Of a stretch of 64,000 nucleotides of DNA, positions 1-9,077 are shown one piece after another. The notes under the pieces are model-generated. The model did no database searches. It had not been told where the DNA came from and saw only the letters and a program-made list of their open reading frames with translations. Origin of the DNA: Rhodobacterales bacterium LSUCC0031 (GTDB lineage: Bacteria > Pseudomonadota > Alphaproteobacteria > Rhodobacterales > Rhodobacteraceae); NCBI GenBank assembly GCA_015689735.1, contig WVSP01000003.1:248001-312000 (forward strand), given 5' to 3'. Made by a program: the position numbers and the translations under genes. Each line of letters opens with the position of its first letter. The stretch's first letter is position 1.

Positions 1-5
1 GAGCA

Positions 6-1175
6 ATGCGCCGCGCCACCTTGATTGCCCTTGGCCTCTCCCTGCCGCTCTTGGCAGCTTGCACACCTGCGAATTTCGATTTCGACATGCGCCCTGACCG
101 TATCTCGACCCGTGGCGCAGGCGAGGCGGCACCGCGCCCCGCACCCGATGCGAATGGACTGATCACCTATGACAGCTACCAGATGGTCGTGGCGCGGCGC
201 GGTGATACCGTCGCCGATGTCGCCGCTCGTATCGGCATGCAACCCGAGGAATTGGCCCGCTTCAATGGGCGCAATGCGACGGATCTGTTACGCCCCGACG
301 AAGTTTTGGCCCTGCCCCGGCGCGTTGATCCCGCTGCGCCGACCGCAACCGGCACCGATATCACCGCCATCGCCTCCAGCGCTATTGCCGCCGCAGAGGC
401 GCGGGCGCCGGCAAGCCCCACCAGCACCAGCAGCATTGTCGTGCAGCCCGGGCAGGAACCGATCCGCCACCGCATCGCCCGCGGCGAAACCGCCTATTCG
501 ATTGCTCGCCTTTACAATGTCTCGGTGCGCAGCTTGGCCGAATGGAATGGGCTTGGACCCGATCTCGCCGTGCGTGAAGGGCAATATCTGATCATTCCCA
601 TCATTCTTGATAACAGCGCATCGGCCACGCCTATCGGCAGCGCTGCGCCTGGTGCAAGCGTCGCACCGCTGCCGCCATCGGCATCCGCCCCCCTGCCTGA
701 AGCAATCGTTGCTGCAACGCCGCCACAACAAACCACGACAGGGACCGCGCTGCCTGCACCTGCGCCGACCTCAACGGCGCAACCTGCACCTACACCTGCC
801 CCTGCCCCGACCGCGCAAGCAGCCGGCACAGCGCGGTTTTCCCAACCAGTTGCAGGCAACATCATCCGCCCCTTTGGCCGCGGAAACGAGGGGATCGACA
901 TCGGCGCACCCAGCGGCACGGCTGTGCGCGCGGCAGGCGATGGGGAAGTGGCCGCGATCACCCAAGACACCGACCAGATCCCGATCCTCGTGGTGCGCCA
1001 TCCCGATGGGTTGATGACGATTTATGCCAATATCACCAATATCGCCGTTGCACGCGGTGACCGCGTGACACGCGGCCAGCAATTGGCCGCGGTTGGCGGC
1101 GGCAGCCCTTCTTTCCTGCATTTCGAGGTCCGACGCGGTTTCGAGGCACTTGATCCGACCCAATTCTTGCCATGA
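6..1175 (+). CDS. nlpD: NlpD-like lipoprotein with two LysM domains and a degenerate M23/LytM domain
   Basis: 389 aa. The N-terminus is a lipoprotein signal with lipobox LAAC (Cys19). Two LysM-like peptidoglycan-binding segments lie near residues 57-104 and 152-198, separated from the C-terminal LytM/M23 fold (about 280-387) by a long Ala/Pro/Thr linker. The zinc ligands of active M23 endopeptidases are not all there: the HxxxD position reads NEGIDIG and the HxH position reads YANI, while LHFEVR is kept. This matches the known E. coli NlpD pattern, in which a catalytically dead LytM domain activates amidases. Its stop overlaps the next start (ATGA). The start is only 5 bases from the window edge, so an upstream start or RBS cannot be excluded. 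Envelope amidase-activator role is inferred. Confidence 0.85.
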   Translation: MRRATLIALGLSLPLLAACTPANFDFDMRPDRISTRGAGEAAPRPAPDANGLITYDSYQMVVARRGDTVADVAARIGMQPEELARFNGRNATDLLRPDEVLALPRRVDPAAPTATGTDITAIASSAIAAAEARAPASPTSTSSIVVQPGQEPIRHRIARGETAYSIARLYNVSVRSLAEWNGLGPDLAVREGQYLIIPIILDNSASATPIGSAAPGASVAPLPPSASAPLPEAIVAATPPQQTTTGTALPAPAPTSTAQPAPTPAPAPTAQAAGTARFSQPVAGNIIRPFGRGNEGIDIGAPSGTAVRAAGDGEVAAITQDTDQIPILVVRHPDGLMTIYANITNIAVARGDRVTRGQQLAAVGGGSPSFLHFEVRRGFEALDPTQFLP

Positions 1176-1780
1176 TGTCAACAGCTTGGCTGGCAGGCTT
1201 TGCCCTGTCTTTCAGCTTGATCTTGGCCATCGGCGCCCAAAACGCCTTTGTGCTGCGTCAAGGCTTGATGCGGGCGCATGTCGGCGCCGTCGTCGCGATT
1301 TGCTGCCTATCCGAGGCCGCCTTGATCTTTGCAGGTGTCGCGGGCTTTGGCGCCTTGGCGGCGTTGGCCCCTTGGATGGTCGAAGCGATGCGCTGGGGTG
1401 GGGCTGGATTTCTCGTGATTTATGGGCTGCGCAGTTTGCGCACCGCATGGACCGCGGAAGATGCGCTTGACACGAGCGGGGCTGCAAAAGGTTCGCGGCA
1501 AGCGGCGATCGGCACAGCCTTGGTGCTGACATGGGCAAATCCGCATGTCTATCTCGACACCGTTGGGCTGATCGGTGCGGTAGCCGCAACCTATGGTCAG
1601 GGGCGCTGGATGTTCGGTTTAGGCGCGCTGTCGGCCTCGGCTCTGTTTTTCGTCCTGCTGGGCTATGGCGCGCGCGGGCTTGCCCCGGTTTTCGCGCGGC
1701 CCGGGGCATGGCGCATCCTTGACGCGGTGGTAGGCCTTACCATGCTGGCGCTGGCCGTCAAACTGATCGCCACAACCTAA
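1172..1780 (+). CDS. LysE/ArgO-family amino acid exporter
   Basis: 202 aa, the usual length for LysE-type exporters. The N-terminus contains the family signature around IGAQNAFVLRQGL, followed by hydrophobic segments consistent with 5-6 membrane helices. The NPHVYLDTV motif near residue 125 is also typical of ArgO/LysE. It probably exports a basic amino acid such as lysine or arginine across the inner membrane; the substrate is not visible from sequence. The start overlaps the nlpD stop by 4 bases, suggesting translational coupling. Confidence 0.88.
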   Translation: MMSTAWLAGFALSFSLILAIGAQNAFVLRQGLMRAHVGAVVAICCLSEAALIFAGVAGFGALAALAPWMVEAMRWGGAGFLVIYGLRSLRTAWTAEDALDTSGAAKGSRQAAIGTALVLTWANPHVYLDTVGLIGAVAATYGQGRWMFGLGALSASALFFVLLGYGARGLAPVFARPGAWRILDAVVGLTMLALAVKLIATT

Positions 1781-1814
1781 GCCGCTGGACAGTCACCTTG
1801 GCCTCAGTCATGTC

Positions 1815-2756
1815 ATGCCCATGGCCGCCCCGACCCCTGATCTTGCCAAGACCGACACCGCGCCGCCCGCGTCACGGCCCTTGATCGGCGTGGCGTGGAT
1901 GATCTTGACCGGACTGTGCTTTGTCGCCGTCACCGCAAGCGTCAAGATGGTCGGCACCGAAGTACCAGCCGCGCAATCGGCCTTTTTGCGCTATGCGCTG
2001 GGGCTGATCTTTCTGATCCCGATGTGGCCAGCGGTACGTGCCGCACGGCTCGACCGGCGGACATGGGGGCTTTTCGGTCTGCGCGGCGCGTTTCACGCAG
2101 TTGCTGTGATCTTGTGGTTTTATTCCATGACTCGCATCCCCATCGCCGATGTGACAGCGCTCAACTATCTCAATCCGATCTATGTGATGATCTTGGCCGT
2201 TCTGTTCTTGGGGGAACGCTTGGGGCCATGGCGGATCGGGGCGGTGGCGATCGCCTTTCTTGGCACGTTGATCATTGTGCGCCCTGGCTTTCGCGAGATC
2301 GATATCGGCCATGTTGCGATGCTGTTTACCGCGATGGCCATGGCGGCGAGCTATTTCATGGCCAAGTTCCTCAGCGGCAAAGCCAAGCCACAGGTGGTGG
2401 TGTTCATGCTGTCCGTTATCGTACCCATCATCTTGCTGCCCTTTGCGCTTGCCGTTTGGGTGCCGGTCGGATGGGAGGTTCTAGGCTGGTTGTTCTTGAC
2501 CGCGAGCCTTGCTACGGCGGGGCATTATACCATGACGCTCGCCTTTACGGCTGCACCGCTGGCAGTGACGCAGCCCGTGACATTCTTGCAGCTGATTTGG
2601 GCCACGACGCTGGGTGTCTTGGTATTCGGCGAAGCAGCCGACGCCTATGTGATGCTGGGTGGGGCGCTGATCATTGCGGCGATCAGCATCGTCACATGGC
2701 GCGAGGCACGGCGCAAAGCCCCTTTACCGCCGCCGGGAAATTCACCCCTCGCGTGA
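1815..2756 (+). CDS. EamA/DMT-family transporter
   Basis: 313 aa integral membrane protein with about ten hydrophobic segments in two EamA repeats; the family-typical TALNYLNPIYVMI segment ends the first repeat. Drug/metabolite transporters of this type move amino acids, SAM or other metabolites, and the substrate cannot be told here. It starts 34 bases after the lysE-like gene and may be cotranscribed with it. A second in-frame Met four residues... downstream is an alternative start. The 149 bases after it hold no gene I could recognise. Confidence 0.85.
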   Translation: MPMAAPTPDLAKTDTAPPASRPLIGVAWMILTGLCFVAVTASVKMVGTEVPAAQSAFLRYALGLIFLIPMWPAVRAARLDRRTWGLFGLRGAFHAVAVILWFYSMTRIPIADVTALNYLNPIYVMILAVLFLGERLGPWRIGAVAIAFLGTLIIVRPGFREIDIGHVAMLFTAMAMAASYFMAKFLSGKAKPQVVVFMLSVIVPIILLPFALAVWVPVGWEVLGWLFLTASLATAGHYTMTLAFTAAPLAVTQPVTFLQLIWATTLGVLVFGEAADAYVMLGGALIIAAISIVTWREARRKAPLPPPGNSPLA

Positions 2757-2905
2757 GGGTCGTTTTTCGTTTCGCCTGCAAATTGTGCATCCACGCACCT
2801 TATCGCACAAGCTGACGCCATTCGCGCCTGTAGGTCAGCCGGCGATACCCGCAAGACTTGCCTTGTCGCGCGCGCATCGGTGCTGTGAACATGCGGAGGA
2901 GCGAC

Positions 2906-3598
2906 ATGACCTTGGAAGCAGTGATCTTCAGCGGCATCGGTACGCTGGCAGAAGTAGCCGAGCTTGACCGCGCGGCATGGAACGCGGCCTTTCGCGCACA
3001 TGGGGTCGATTGGCACTGGTCGTGGGATGTCTATGCCGAATTGATGCGGCAAGGCGGCGACCGCCAACTTGCAGCGCGCTATGCTGCGTATCTCGGGCAT
3101 GTCGTGGATGCCAATGCCTTGGACCGCACCCATCAGCGTCAATTCGCGACCATGCTCGCCGGCGGCGTGCCGCTGCGGCCGGGCGTGGCACGGGTGATGA
3201 ACTGGGCAGCGCGCGGCGGTGTGAAACTTGCACTGGTCAGCCGTGCCGAGATTGAACCGGTGCGCGCTTTGCTGAAGGCAACGGCGCGTGAACGCGGCGG
3301 GGTGGCTTTTGACGTCGCCATTTTGCGCGACGACGCAAGCCATATGGCCCCCCATCCCGCAGGTATGGTTGCAGCGATCACCAAGCTCGGCATCGGGCAA
3401 GGCCGTGCCGTTGCAGTGGTCGATACGGCACTCACCCGCGAGGCGGCCCAAGCTGCTGGCCTTCCCTTTGTGGGGTTTTCGGGGCGTTTGGCCCAGAGCG
3501 AAGCCGAGGTGTTCGAAGCTGCCGATCATACCCATGCACTGAGCCCCGAGGCGCTGACATCGGCATGGCGGGGCATCACGAACCAAGCAGCGGAATGA
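2906..3598 (+). CDS. HAD-fold protein lacking the catalytic aspartates (predicted pseudo-phosphatase)
   Basis: 230 aa starting MTLEAVIFSGIGTL. The start at 2906 is chosen because GGAGGAG lies 4 bases upstream; an in-frame TTG at 2858 would add an unconvincing N-terminus. The overall layout is HAD-like: motif I at residues 8-14, an alpha-helical cap, a motif II Ser (LALVSRAE) and a motif IV-like VVDTALTREAAQAAG. Motif I reads FSGIGTL instead of FDxDGT, so both the nucleophile Asp and the acid/base Asp are missing. The motif III Lys is not evident either (MAPHPAGM). It therefore probably does not hydrolyse phosphate by the standard HAD mechanism and may bind a ligand or partner. Monocistronic by position. 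Confidence 0.8.
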   Translation: MTLEAVIFSGIGTLAEVAELDRAAWNAAFRAHGVDWHWSWDVYAELMRQGGDRQLAARYAAYLGHVVDANALDRTHQRQFATMLAGGVPLRPGVARVMNWAARGGVKLALVSRAEIEPVRALLKATARERGGVAFDVAILRDDASHMAPHPAGMVAAITKLGIGQGRAVAVVDTALTREAAQAAGLPFVGFSGRLAQSEAEVFEAADHTHALSPEALTSAWRGITNQAAE

Positions 3599-3705
3599 CG
3601 CAAACACCCCCCTGACGCGACGCAACCCATTTGATCTGGCGCAAAGCGCGAACGCGATCAGGCGTTAAGCTCTCGTCGATCAATTCCAATGGGAAAGGGG
3701 CGCAG

Positions 3706-3948
3706 ATGTCGCACACACCACATGAGTTGGCCGAGGATTTTCCCAACGCCGCTGCACATATCCATAAGCTCAAGCTGCAAGATCCGCATTTTGCGCGATT
3801 GGTTGACAGCCATCACGACCTGAACCGTGCCGTGCATCGTGCCGAGACAGGCATTGCCCCGGTCGATGACTTCACGGCGCAGAAAATGCGCAAGGAACGG
3901 ATGAAACTGAAAGATCAAATCGCGAGCCTTTTGGCCAAGGCAGGCTAG
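3706..3948 (+). CDS. YdcH-like small helical protein (DUF465)
   Basis: 80 aa, starting MSHTPHELAEDFP. ATG 3706 follows a purine-rich RBS (GGGAAAGGGG, 3691-3700). The pattern HKLKLQDPHFARLVDSHHDLNRAVHRAE followed by a Lys/Arg-rich helix is characteristic of DUF465/YdcH proteins, small two-helix proteins of unknown function. It converges on the coxG-like gene, and a double hairpin repeat lies between them. Confidence 0.85.
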   Translation: MSHTPHELAEDFPNAAAHIHKLKLQDPHFARLVDSHHDLNRAVHRAETGIAPVDDFTAQKMRKERMKLKDQIASLLAKAG

Positions 3949-3963
3949 GATGGCGCGATAGGC

Positions 3964-4022
3964 GGGGGCGCTGCCCCCGTCCCGTTCCGGGACTCCCCCG
4001 GGATATTTTTGAAACGAAGAAG
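3964..4022 (+). repeat. Dispersed double-hairpin repeat with conserved tail, copy 1
   Basis: Two adjacent perfect hairpins (GGGGGC/GCCCCC at 3964-3978, GTCCCG/CGGGAC at 3979-3993) are followed by the conserved tail GGGATATTTTTGAAACGAAG. Similar units occur at 33210, 39446 and, inverted, 51830. It lies between two convergent genes, so it may work as a transcription terminator. Confidence 0.75.
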
Positions 4023-4025
4023 CGC

Positions 4026-4496
4026 TCAGGCCGTATCTTGCGGATCGCCTTCACCACCCTCGAGACGGGTTTGGAAGCGTTCGAAGAATTGGTCGGCCAT
4101 CTTTTGCGCGAAGCTATCGACAAGTCGCGAACCAAGCTGGGCAATCTTGCCGCCAACCTTGGCACTGACATCATAGGTGAGAACGGTGCCGCCATCTTCG
4201 GCATCGCGCAAGTGGACTTGCGCGCCACCTTTGGCGAAACCGGCAACGCCGCCCTTACCCTCGCCCGAGATGGTGTAGCGCTCGCCCGGTACGATATCGG
4301 AAAGTGTCACCTCGCCACGAAAGGTCGCTTTGACGGGGCCGACCTTTTGGGTGACGGTGGCCGCGAACCCCTCTTGGGGGGACCCAGTCAACTCGCTACA
4401 GCCGGGGATGCAGGCCTTGAGCACCTCGGGATCATTGAGCGCAGCCCAGACCGTCATCCGATCGGCCCCGATGACGCGGCTTGCATGCATTTCCAT
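4026..4496 (-). CDS. CoxG-like SRPBCC-fold protein (CO dehydrogenase subunit G family)
   Basis: 156 aa, starting MEMHASRVIGADR; an AAAGGAC RBS lies upstream on the minus strand. The conserved CoxG pattern is visible: VWAALNDPEVLKACIPGC near the N-terminus, then GPVKATFRGEV and a C-terminal KMADQFFERF helix. Family members bind lipids or ligands and help membrane attachment or maturation of CO dehydrogenase-like molybdenum enzymes. No cox structural genes are nearby, so the role here is open. Confidence 0.85.
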   Translation of the reverse strand: MEMHASRVIGADRMTVWAALNDPEVLKACIPGCSELTGSPQEGFAATVTQKVGPVKATFRGEVTLSDIVPGERYTISGEGKGGVAGFAKGGAQVHLRDAEDGGTVLTYDVSAKVGGKIAQLGSRLVDSFAQKMADQFFERFQTRLEGGEGDPQDTA

Positions 4497-4553
4497 TGGC
4501 GTGTCCTTTCTCGCAGATCGTGTTGCAGCAGTAGGCCCGCCGCGCCTATGGCG

Positions 4554-5948
4554 TCAACGCTTGATCTCATAGGGAAGTGTGCCGCGCCGGTTGGGATCGA
4601 CGATAAGCTGGCGTTCCAGCGGTGGCACGGCACGCTGGTGGCACTGCGCACGATCGCAAATCCGGCAAGAGATACCGATCGGCTGGAACGCAGTTTCCCG
4701 GTCGAGATCGAGACCATCGGCATAGACCAAATCGGCGGCATGCTTGACCTCGCAGCCAAGCGAAATGGCAAAGCGGCGCTGCGGCGTACCCCATGCGCCA
4801 CCCGATTTCGAGACATCGCGCGCCAAGATCACATAGCGCACACCGTCGGGGGTTTCAGCCAGTTGGCGCAGGAAGCGGGTCGGCGTCTCGAAGGCCTGAT
4901 GGACGTTCCATAAAGGGCAGGCGCCGCCGAAGCGGGCAAATTGCAGGCGGGTTGCCGAATGGCGCTTGGTCACCGTGCCTGCTTGATCGACGCGGGCAAA
5001 GAAAAAGGGGATGCCCTTTGCGCCGGGCCGTTGCAGCGTCGAAAGGCGATGGGCCACCTGTTCGATCGAGGCGCCGAACTGGATCGAGAGGCGTTCGAGG
5101 TCATGGCGCGTCTCGCGCGCGGCGGCGGCAAAGCGGGTATAGGGCATCAACACGGCACCCGCGAAATAGTTGGCCATACCGATGCGCGCGATCTCGCGGC
5201 TGGTGTCGGATTGAAAGCGCGCAAGATCGAGTGTTGCTTCGATCAGCTGGGCTTGGCCCAAAAGCGCGTATTGGTGCAGCAGTTGAAAGCGCTGGGTTTC
5301 CGGTGCCGCGCGGGGGCTAAGCGTCAGGATGCGGGTCGCAGGGTCATAGGCGCGTACGCCTTGGCCAGCCTCGTGTCGCATGACCACGCCCATGGCCGCC
5401 AAGACATCTTGGGTATGGCTTGCCAGATCGCCCACTGCTTTCTCTGCGAAACGCTCGGCGGCGCGGTCGACGGCATCGATGTAGTTATCGCAATAATGGA
5501 AGAAATCGCGCACCTCTTCCCATGGGGAGGAGGCGGCAAAGCGGTCTTGGCCCAAGGCTTCGTCAAGCGAGGCGAGGCGCTCATGGGTTTGCCGATAGGC
5601 GCGGTGCAGGTTGAGGAAGGCGCGCGCCAAGGCAGGCGCATTCGAGGCTGCAAGCCTGAGATCGGCAAGGCCGGGGATGGTATCCGCAAAGATCGGGTCG
5701 GCCAACGCCTCGCGCATGTCGGAGATCAGCCGTTCGGCATCGCCTGCCCGCAATTCGGTGACATCGACACCACATTCCTGCGCGAGCCCCAAAACCACCG
5801 CCGTCGAGACCGGGCGGTTGTTGTTCTCCATCTGGTTGAGATAGGGCAGCGATACCGCAAGCTTGGCGGCGAAGTCTTTCTGCGTCAGGCCCAGCCGGGT
5901 ACGGATCTCGCGCAGCTTGGCACCGGCGTAGAGCTTGGAAGGGGACAT
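4554..5948 (-). CDS. pccR: PccR/ScfR-family short-chain acyl-CoA regulator
   Basis: 464 aa. An N-terminal XRE helix-turn-helix covers about residues 8-62 (REIRTRLGLTQKDFAAKL, VSLPYLNQMENNNRP). A long middle region resembles the IrrE/ImmA-like part of ScfR proteins, but the metalloprotease HExxH is not intact (LLHQYALLG). The Cys-rich C-terminus (CPLWNVH, CRICDRAQCHQRAVPP) is typical of the family. In Rhodobacter sphaeroides the homologue PccR controls propionyl-CoA carboxylase through TTTGCAAA-N4-TTTGCAAA sites. Such sites occur 17 bases upstream of this start and upstream of pccB, so it probably regulates both. The start at MSPSKLYAG was chosen over longer in-frame options because the operator lies directly upstream and the family begins here. 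Confidence 0.88.
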   Translation of the reverse strand: MSPSKLYAGAKLREIRTRLGLTQKDFAAKLAVSLPYLNQMENNNRPVSTAVVLGLAQECGVDVTELRAGDAERLISDMREALADPIFADTIPGLADLRLAASNAPALARAFLNLHRAYRQTHERLASLDEALGQDRFAASSPWEEVRDFFHYCDNYIDAVDRAAERFAEKAVGDLASHTQDVLAAMGVVMRHEAGQGVRAYDPATRILTLSPRAAPETQRFQLLHQYALLGQAQLIEATLDLARFQSDTSREIARIGMANYFAGAVLMPYTRFAAAARETRHDLERLSIQFGASIEQVAHRLSTLQRPGAKGIPFFFARVDQAGTVTKRHSATRLQFARFGGACPLWNVHQAFETPTRFLRQLAETPDGVRYVILARDVSKSGGAWGTPQRRFAISLGCEVKHAADLVYADGLDLDRETAFQPIGISCRICDRAQCHQRAVPPLERQLIVDPNRRGTLPYEIKR

Positions 5949-5964
5949 GGGCGCTCCGAAAGGG

Positions 5965-6005
5965 TTTGCAATCTTTCTTGCACGATTTGCAAACCCGTCT
6001 GCAAG
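5965..6005. promoter_or_regulatory. Predicted PccR (ScfR) operator upstream of pccR
   Basis: Two consecutive 8-N4-8 units can be read: TTTGCAAT-CTTT-CTTGCACG (5965-5984) and TTTGCAAA-CCCG-TCTGCAAG (5986-6005). They match the published ScfR motif TTTGCAAA-N4-TTTGCAAA with one perfect half. The position just before the pccR start suggests autoregulation (inference). Confidence 0.75.
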
Positions 6006-6007
6006 CC

Positions 6008-7222
6008 CTAGCGCGCCAGATCCCGATCCCGCTTGATTGTATAGGCAATTGCGACAACCGCCATAAGCGAGGCGATCAGCATGATCATGATCAGCGGATA
6101 GGCCCCATTGCCCCCTTCGAGCAAGCTGCCGGCCAAGGCCGAAAGGGCCGCACCGCCCCCCACCATCATCGCGCCACCAAGCCCGCTGGCCGTGCCGGCA
6201 AGATGGGGGCGCACCGACAACATCCCCGAGGTGGCGTTGGGCAAGACCATGCCATTGCCCAAACCCACGAACGTCATGAAGCCAAAAAAGACAAAAGCCG
6301 TCTTGAAGCCGATCAGGAACATCACGAGCGACATCACCAGACCACTGGCGGAAATCAGCGCCCCTGCAAGGATCATGGTATTGATGCCAAGCCGCATGGA
6401 ATAACGGCCCGAGATCCAGTTGCCAAAGAAATAGCCCAAGGCCGGGGCGCCAAAAAAGAAACCGACCTCGGTGGGCGAGAGGTGGAAGACCTGCGAACCG
6501 ACATAAGGCGCGCCGCCGAGATAGGCGAAAAATGCACCCGATGCGAAGGCTGCCGCCAAGCAATATCCCCAAAAGCGACGCGAGGCCAAAAGCTCGGGAT
6601 ATTCGCGGATCTGGGCAGCAAAGCCGCCCGATTTTTGCACTGCCGTCTCGCCCAAGTCGCGCCATGTCAGGGCCAAGACCAAAAGACCCAAGGTAAAAAG
6701 CATCCAGAAATTCGCTTGCCAGCCGAAGCGTTCATCCAGCACGCCGCCAATGGCGGGGCCGATCATCGGGACAATCGCCATGCCCATGGTGACATAGCCA
6801 ATCTGACTTGCCGCTTGATCGGCCGGATACATGTCGCGAACCACCGCCCGCCCCAGTACAAGGCCCGCCACCACAACGGCCTGCACCATGCGGAACAACA
6901 AGAAAACTTCGATACTGGGGGCAAAGATACACCCCAGCGTCGCCACTAGGAAAATCGCAACGCCGCCAAGCAACACAGGCCGCCGCCCGTAGCGATCCGA
7001 AATCGGTCCGATAAAGATCTGCAAGACAGCATTCACGCCCAAATAGAGAGCAACCGACAGCTGCATCAGCCGATAATCGGTCGCGAAATAGGTGGTCATG
7101 CGCGGCAATGAGGGCAGGAAAATATTCATCGACAGCGCACCGAGGCCGGTGAGCAGGATCAAGGTAAAGATATGCGGTGGGGTGGTGCGGTCGAGAAACC
7201 GCACGGTCACTTGGCTTGCCAT
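6008..7222 (-). CDS. Bcr/CflA-family MFS multidrug exporter
   Basis: 404 aa, about twelve hydrophobic segments. The MFS signature DRYGRRPVLLGG follows the second helix, and RAVVRDMYPADQAASQIG is characteristic of the Bcr/CflA subfamily that expels drugs such as bicyclomycin or, in some cases, cysteine. It starts back-to-back with pccB and shares the 259-base regulatory gap with it; it ends 59 bases before pccR. The PccR operators in that gap might influence it too, but no acyl-CoA link is known for the family. Confidence 0.87.
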   Translation of the reverse strand: MASQVTVRFLDRTTPPHIFTLILLTGLGALSMNIFLPSLPRMTTYFATDYRLMQLSVALYLGVNAVLQIFIGPISDRYGRRPVLLGGVAIFLVATLGCIFAPSIEVFLLFRMVQAVVVAGLVLGRAVVRDMYPADQAASQIGYVTMGMAIVPMIGPAIGGVLDERFGWQANFWMLFTLGLLVLALTWRDLGETAVQKSGGFAAQIREYPELLASRRFWGYCLAAAFASGAFFAYLGGAPYVGSQVFHLSPTEVGFFFGAPALGYFFGNWISGRYSMRLGINTMILAGALISASGLVMSLVMFLIGFKTAFVFFGFMTFVGLGNGMVLPNATSGMLSVRPHLAGTASGLGGAMMVGGGAALSALAGSLLEGGNGAYPLIMIMLIASLMAVVAIAYTIKRDRDLAR

Positions 7223-7316
7223 GGTGACGGGTTAAGGGCTCGGCGCGGCGGGGTCCAGCCCCACGTTCGTGCGCAGGTGCAGACAGGCGTGTGCGCATGG
7301 CACCAAGCAATGATAA

Positions 7317-7376
7317 TTCGCAATTTTGCAAAAACATTAACATTGCCGCAAATGTGTTTGCAAATATGCGCAATCT
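7317..7376. promoter_or_regulatory. Predicted PccR operator region upstream of pccB
   Basis: Two perfect TTTGCAAA octamers lie at 7325-7332 and 7357-7364, 32 bases apart (about three helical turns). Each has degenerate partners: GCCGCAAA-TGTG precedes the second with the expected 4-base spacer, and TATG-CGCAATCT follows it. The site is about 110-160 bases upstream of the pccB start. A perfect 7-bp inverted repeat CTCGCGC-TTT-GCGCGAG follows at 7379-7395. Confidence 0.75.
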
Positions 7377-7481
7377 GACTCGCGCTTTGCGCGAGCCGGG
7401 CCTAGGGTCCGCGGCAATCAGGAGTTCGCCGCGCGATCGCGCCAACCTCCGCAGCGCCAGACCGATGGGGAAGGGACGGGC

Positions 7482-9014
7482 ATGAAGGACATTTTGCAAG
7501 AACTTGAGAACCGCCGCGGCGAGGCGCGCCTGGGCGGCGGTGCCAAGCGGATCGAAGCGCAGCATGCCAAGGGCAAGCTGACCGCGCGGGAACGCATCGA
7601 GTTGCTGCTCGACGAAGGCTCTTTCGAAGAATACGACATGTTCGTCACCCATCGCTGCACCGATTTCGGCATGGCACAATCCAAACCTCGCGGCGATGGC
7701 GTCGTGACCGGTTGGGGTACGATCAATGGCCGCATGGTCTATGTGTTTAGCCAGGATTTCACCGTTCTCGGCGGATCGGTCAGCGAAACCCACGCGGCCA
7801 AGATCTGCAAGATCATGGATATGGCGATGCAGAACGGCGCGCCGGTCATCGGCATCAACGATAGCGGCGGGGCGCGCATCCAAGAGGGTGTATCGTCGCT
7901 GGCAGCCTATGGCGAAGTGTTCCAGCGCAACATCGAGGCCTCGGGCGTGGTGCCGCAGATCAGCCTGATCATGGGCCCCTGCGCAGGTGGCGCGGTCTAT
8001 TCCCCCGCGATGACCGACTTCATCTTCATGGTCAAAGACAGTTCCTACATGTTCGTCACCGGCCCCGATGTGGTGAAAACCGTCACCAATGAGGTTGTTA
8101 CTGCCGAGGAATTGGGCGGTGCCACGACCCATACCCGCAAATCGAGTGTTGCCGATGGCGCCTTTGAGAACGATGTCGAAGCGCTGAGCGAAGTGCGCCG
8201 TTTGATCGATTTCCTGCCGCTGTCAAACCGCGAGAAGCCACCCGTGCGCCCCTTCTACGACAGCCCGGACCGCATAGAGGAAAGCCTTGATACGCTGATC
8301 CCCGACAACCCGAACAAGCCCTATGATATGAAGGAATTGATCCTGAAACTGGCGGATGAGGGCGATTTTTACGAGATTCAGGAAGATTTCGCCAAGAACA
8401 TCATCACTGGCTTCATCCGGCTCGAAGGGCAGACGGTGGGCGTGGTCGCCAACCAGCCGATGGTGTTGGCGGGTGTCTTGGACATCGACAGCGCGCGCAA
8501 GGCCGCCCGCTTCGTGCGCTTTTGCGACTGCTTCGAAATTCCGCTGCTCACACTGGTCGATGTGCCGGGCTTTCTACCCGGCGTGACGCAGGAATATAAC
8601 GGGGTCATCAAGCATGGTGCCAAGCTCTTGTTTGCCTATGGCGAGGCGACTGTTCCCAAGGTTACCGTCATCACGCGCAAGGCCTATGGCGGGGCATATG
8701 TGGTGATGTCGTCCAAGCATTTGCGCGGTGACATCAACTATGCCTGGCCCACATCCGAGGTTGCTGTGATGGGGGCCAAGGGAGCCACGGAAATCCTGTA
8801 TCGGTCGGAACTGGGCGACCCCGACAAGATCGCCGCACGCGCCAAGGAATACGAGGATCGTTTCGCAAATCCCTTCGTCGCGGCCGAGCGTGGCTTCATC
8901 GACGAGGTGATCCAGCCGCGGTCCACCCGCAAGCGGGTTTGCCGGGCATTTGCGCAGCTGCGCACAAAGCGCAAACAGATGCCGTGGAAAAAGCACGATA
9001 ATATTCCGCTGTAG
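7482..9014 (+). CDS. pccB: Propionyl-CoA carboxylase beta chain (carboxyltransferase)
   Basis: 510 aa, normal length for PccB. The N-terminus has the family pattern [20 protein letters not shown], and the carboxyltransferase N- and C-halves carry [24 protein letters not shown] and VDVPGFLPG. It transfers the carboxyl group from biotin on PccA to propionyl-CoA, giving (S)-methylmalonyl-CoA. An AAGGGA RBS precedes the ATG. Probable PccR operators upstream imply induction by propionyl-CoA or its precursors. pccA lies 2.3 kb downstream on the same strand, separated by small genes. Confidence 0.95.
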   Translation: MKDILQELENRRGEARLGGGAKRIEAQHAKGKLTARERIELLLDEGSFEEYDMFVTHRCTDFGMAQSKPRGDGVVTGWGTINGRMVYVFSQDFTVLGGSVSETHAAKICKIMDMAMQNGAPVIGINDSGGARIQEGVSSLAAYGEVFQRNIEASGVVPQISLIMGPCAGGAVYSPAMTDFIFMVKDSSYMFVTGPDVVKTVTNEVVTAEELGGATTHTRKSSVADGAFENDVEALSEVRRLIDFLPLSNREKPPVRPFYDSPDRIEESLDTLIPDNPNKPYDMKELILKLADEGDFYEIQEDFAKNIITGFIRLEGQTVGVVANQPMVLAGVLDIDSARKAARFVRFCDCFEIPLLTLVDVPGFLPGVTQEYNGVIKHGAKLLFAYGEATVPKVTVITRKAYGGAYVVMSSKHLRGDINYAWPTSEVAVMGAKGATEILYRSELGDPDKIAARAKEYEDRFANPFVAAERGFIDEVIQPRSTRKRVCRAFAQLRTKRKQMPWKKHDNIPL

Positions 9015-9065
9015 GATGGGCAATCTGCCCACCGTACCGGCAATGGGGGGCGAATTGCCCACCCT
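9011..9065 (+). repeat. GTAGGNTGGGC...GCCCACC palindromic repeat pair
   Basis: Two near-identical palindromic units lie between pccB and ridA. The first contains the perfect hairpin TGGGCA-ATC-TGCCCA (9017-9031). The second reads GGGC-GAATT-GCCC (9048-9060) and ends in the same CCCACC. A related unit occurs at 26046-26076. The repeat runs straight into the AAGGAG RBS of the next gene. Confidence 0.6.
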
Positions 9066-9077
9066 AAGGAGCCTGAG

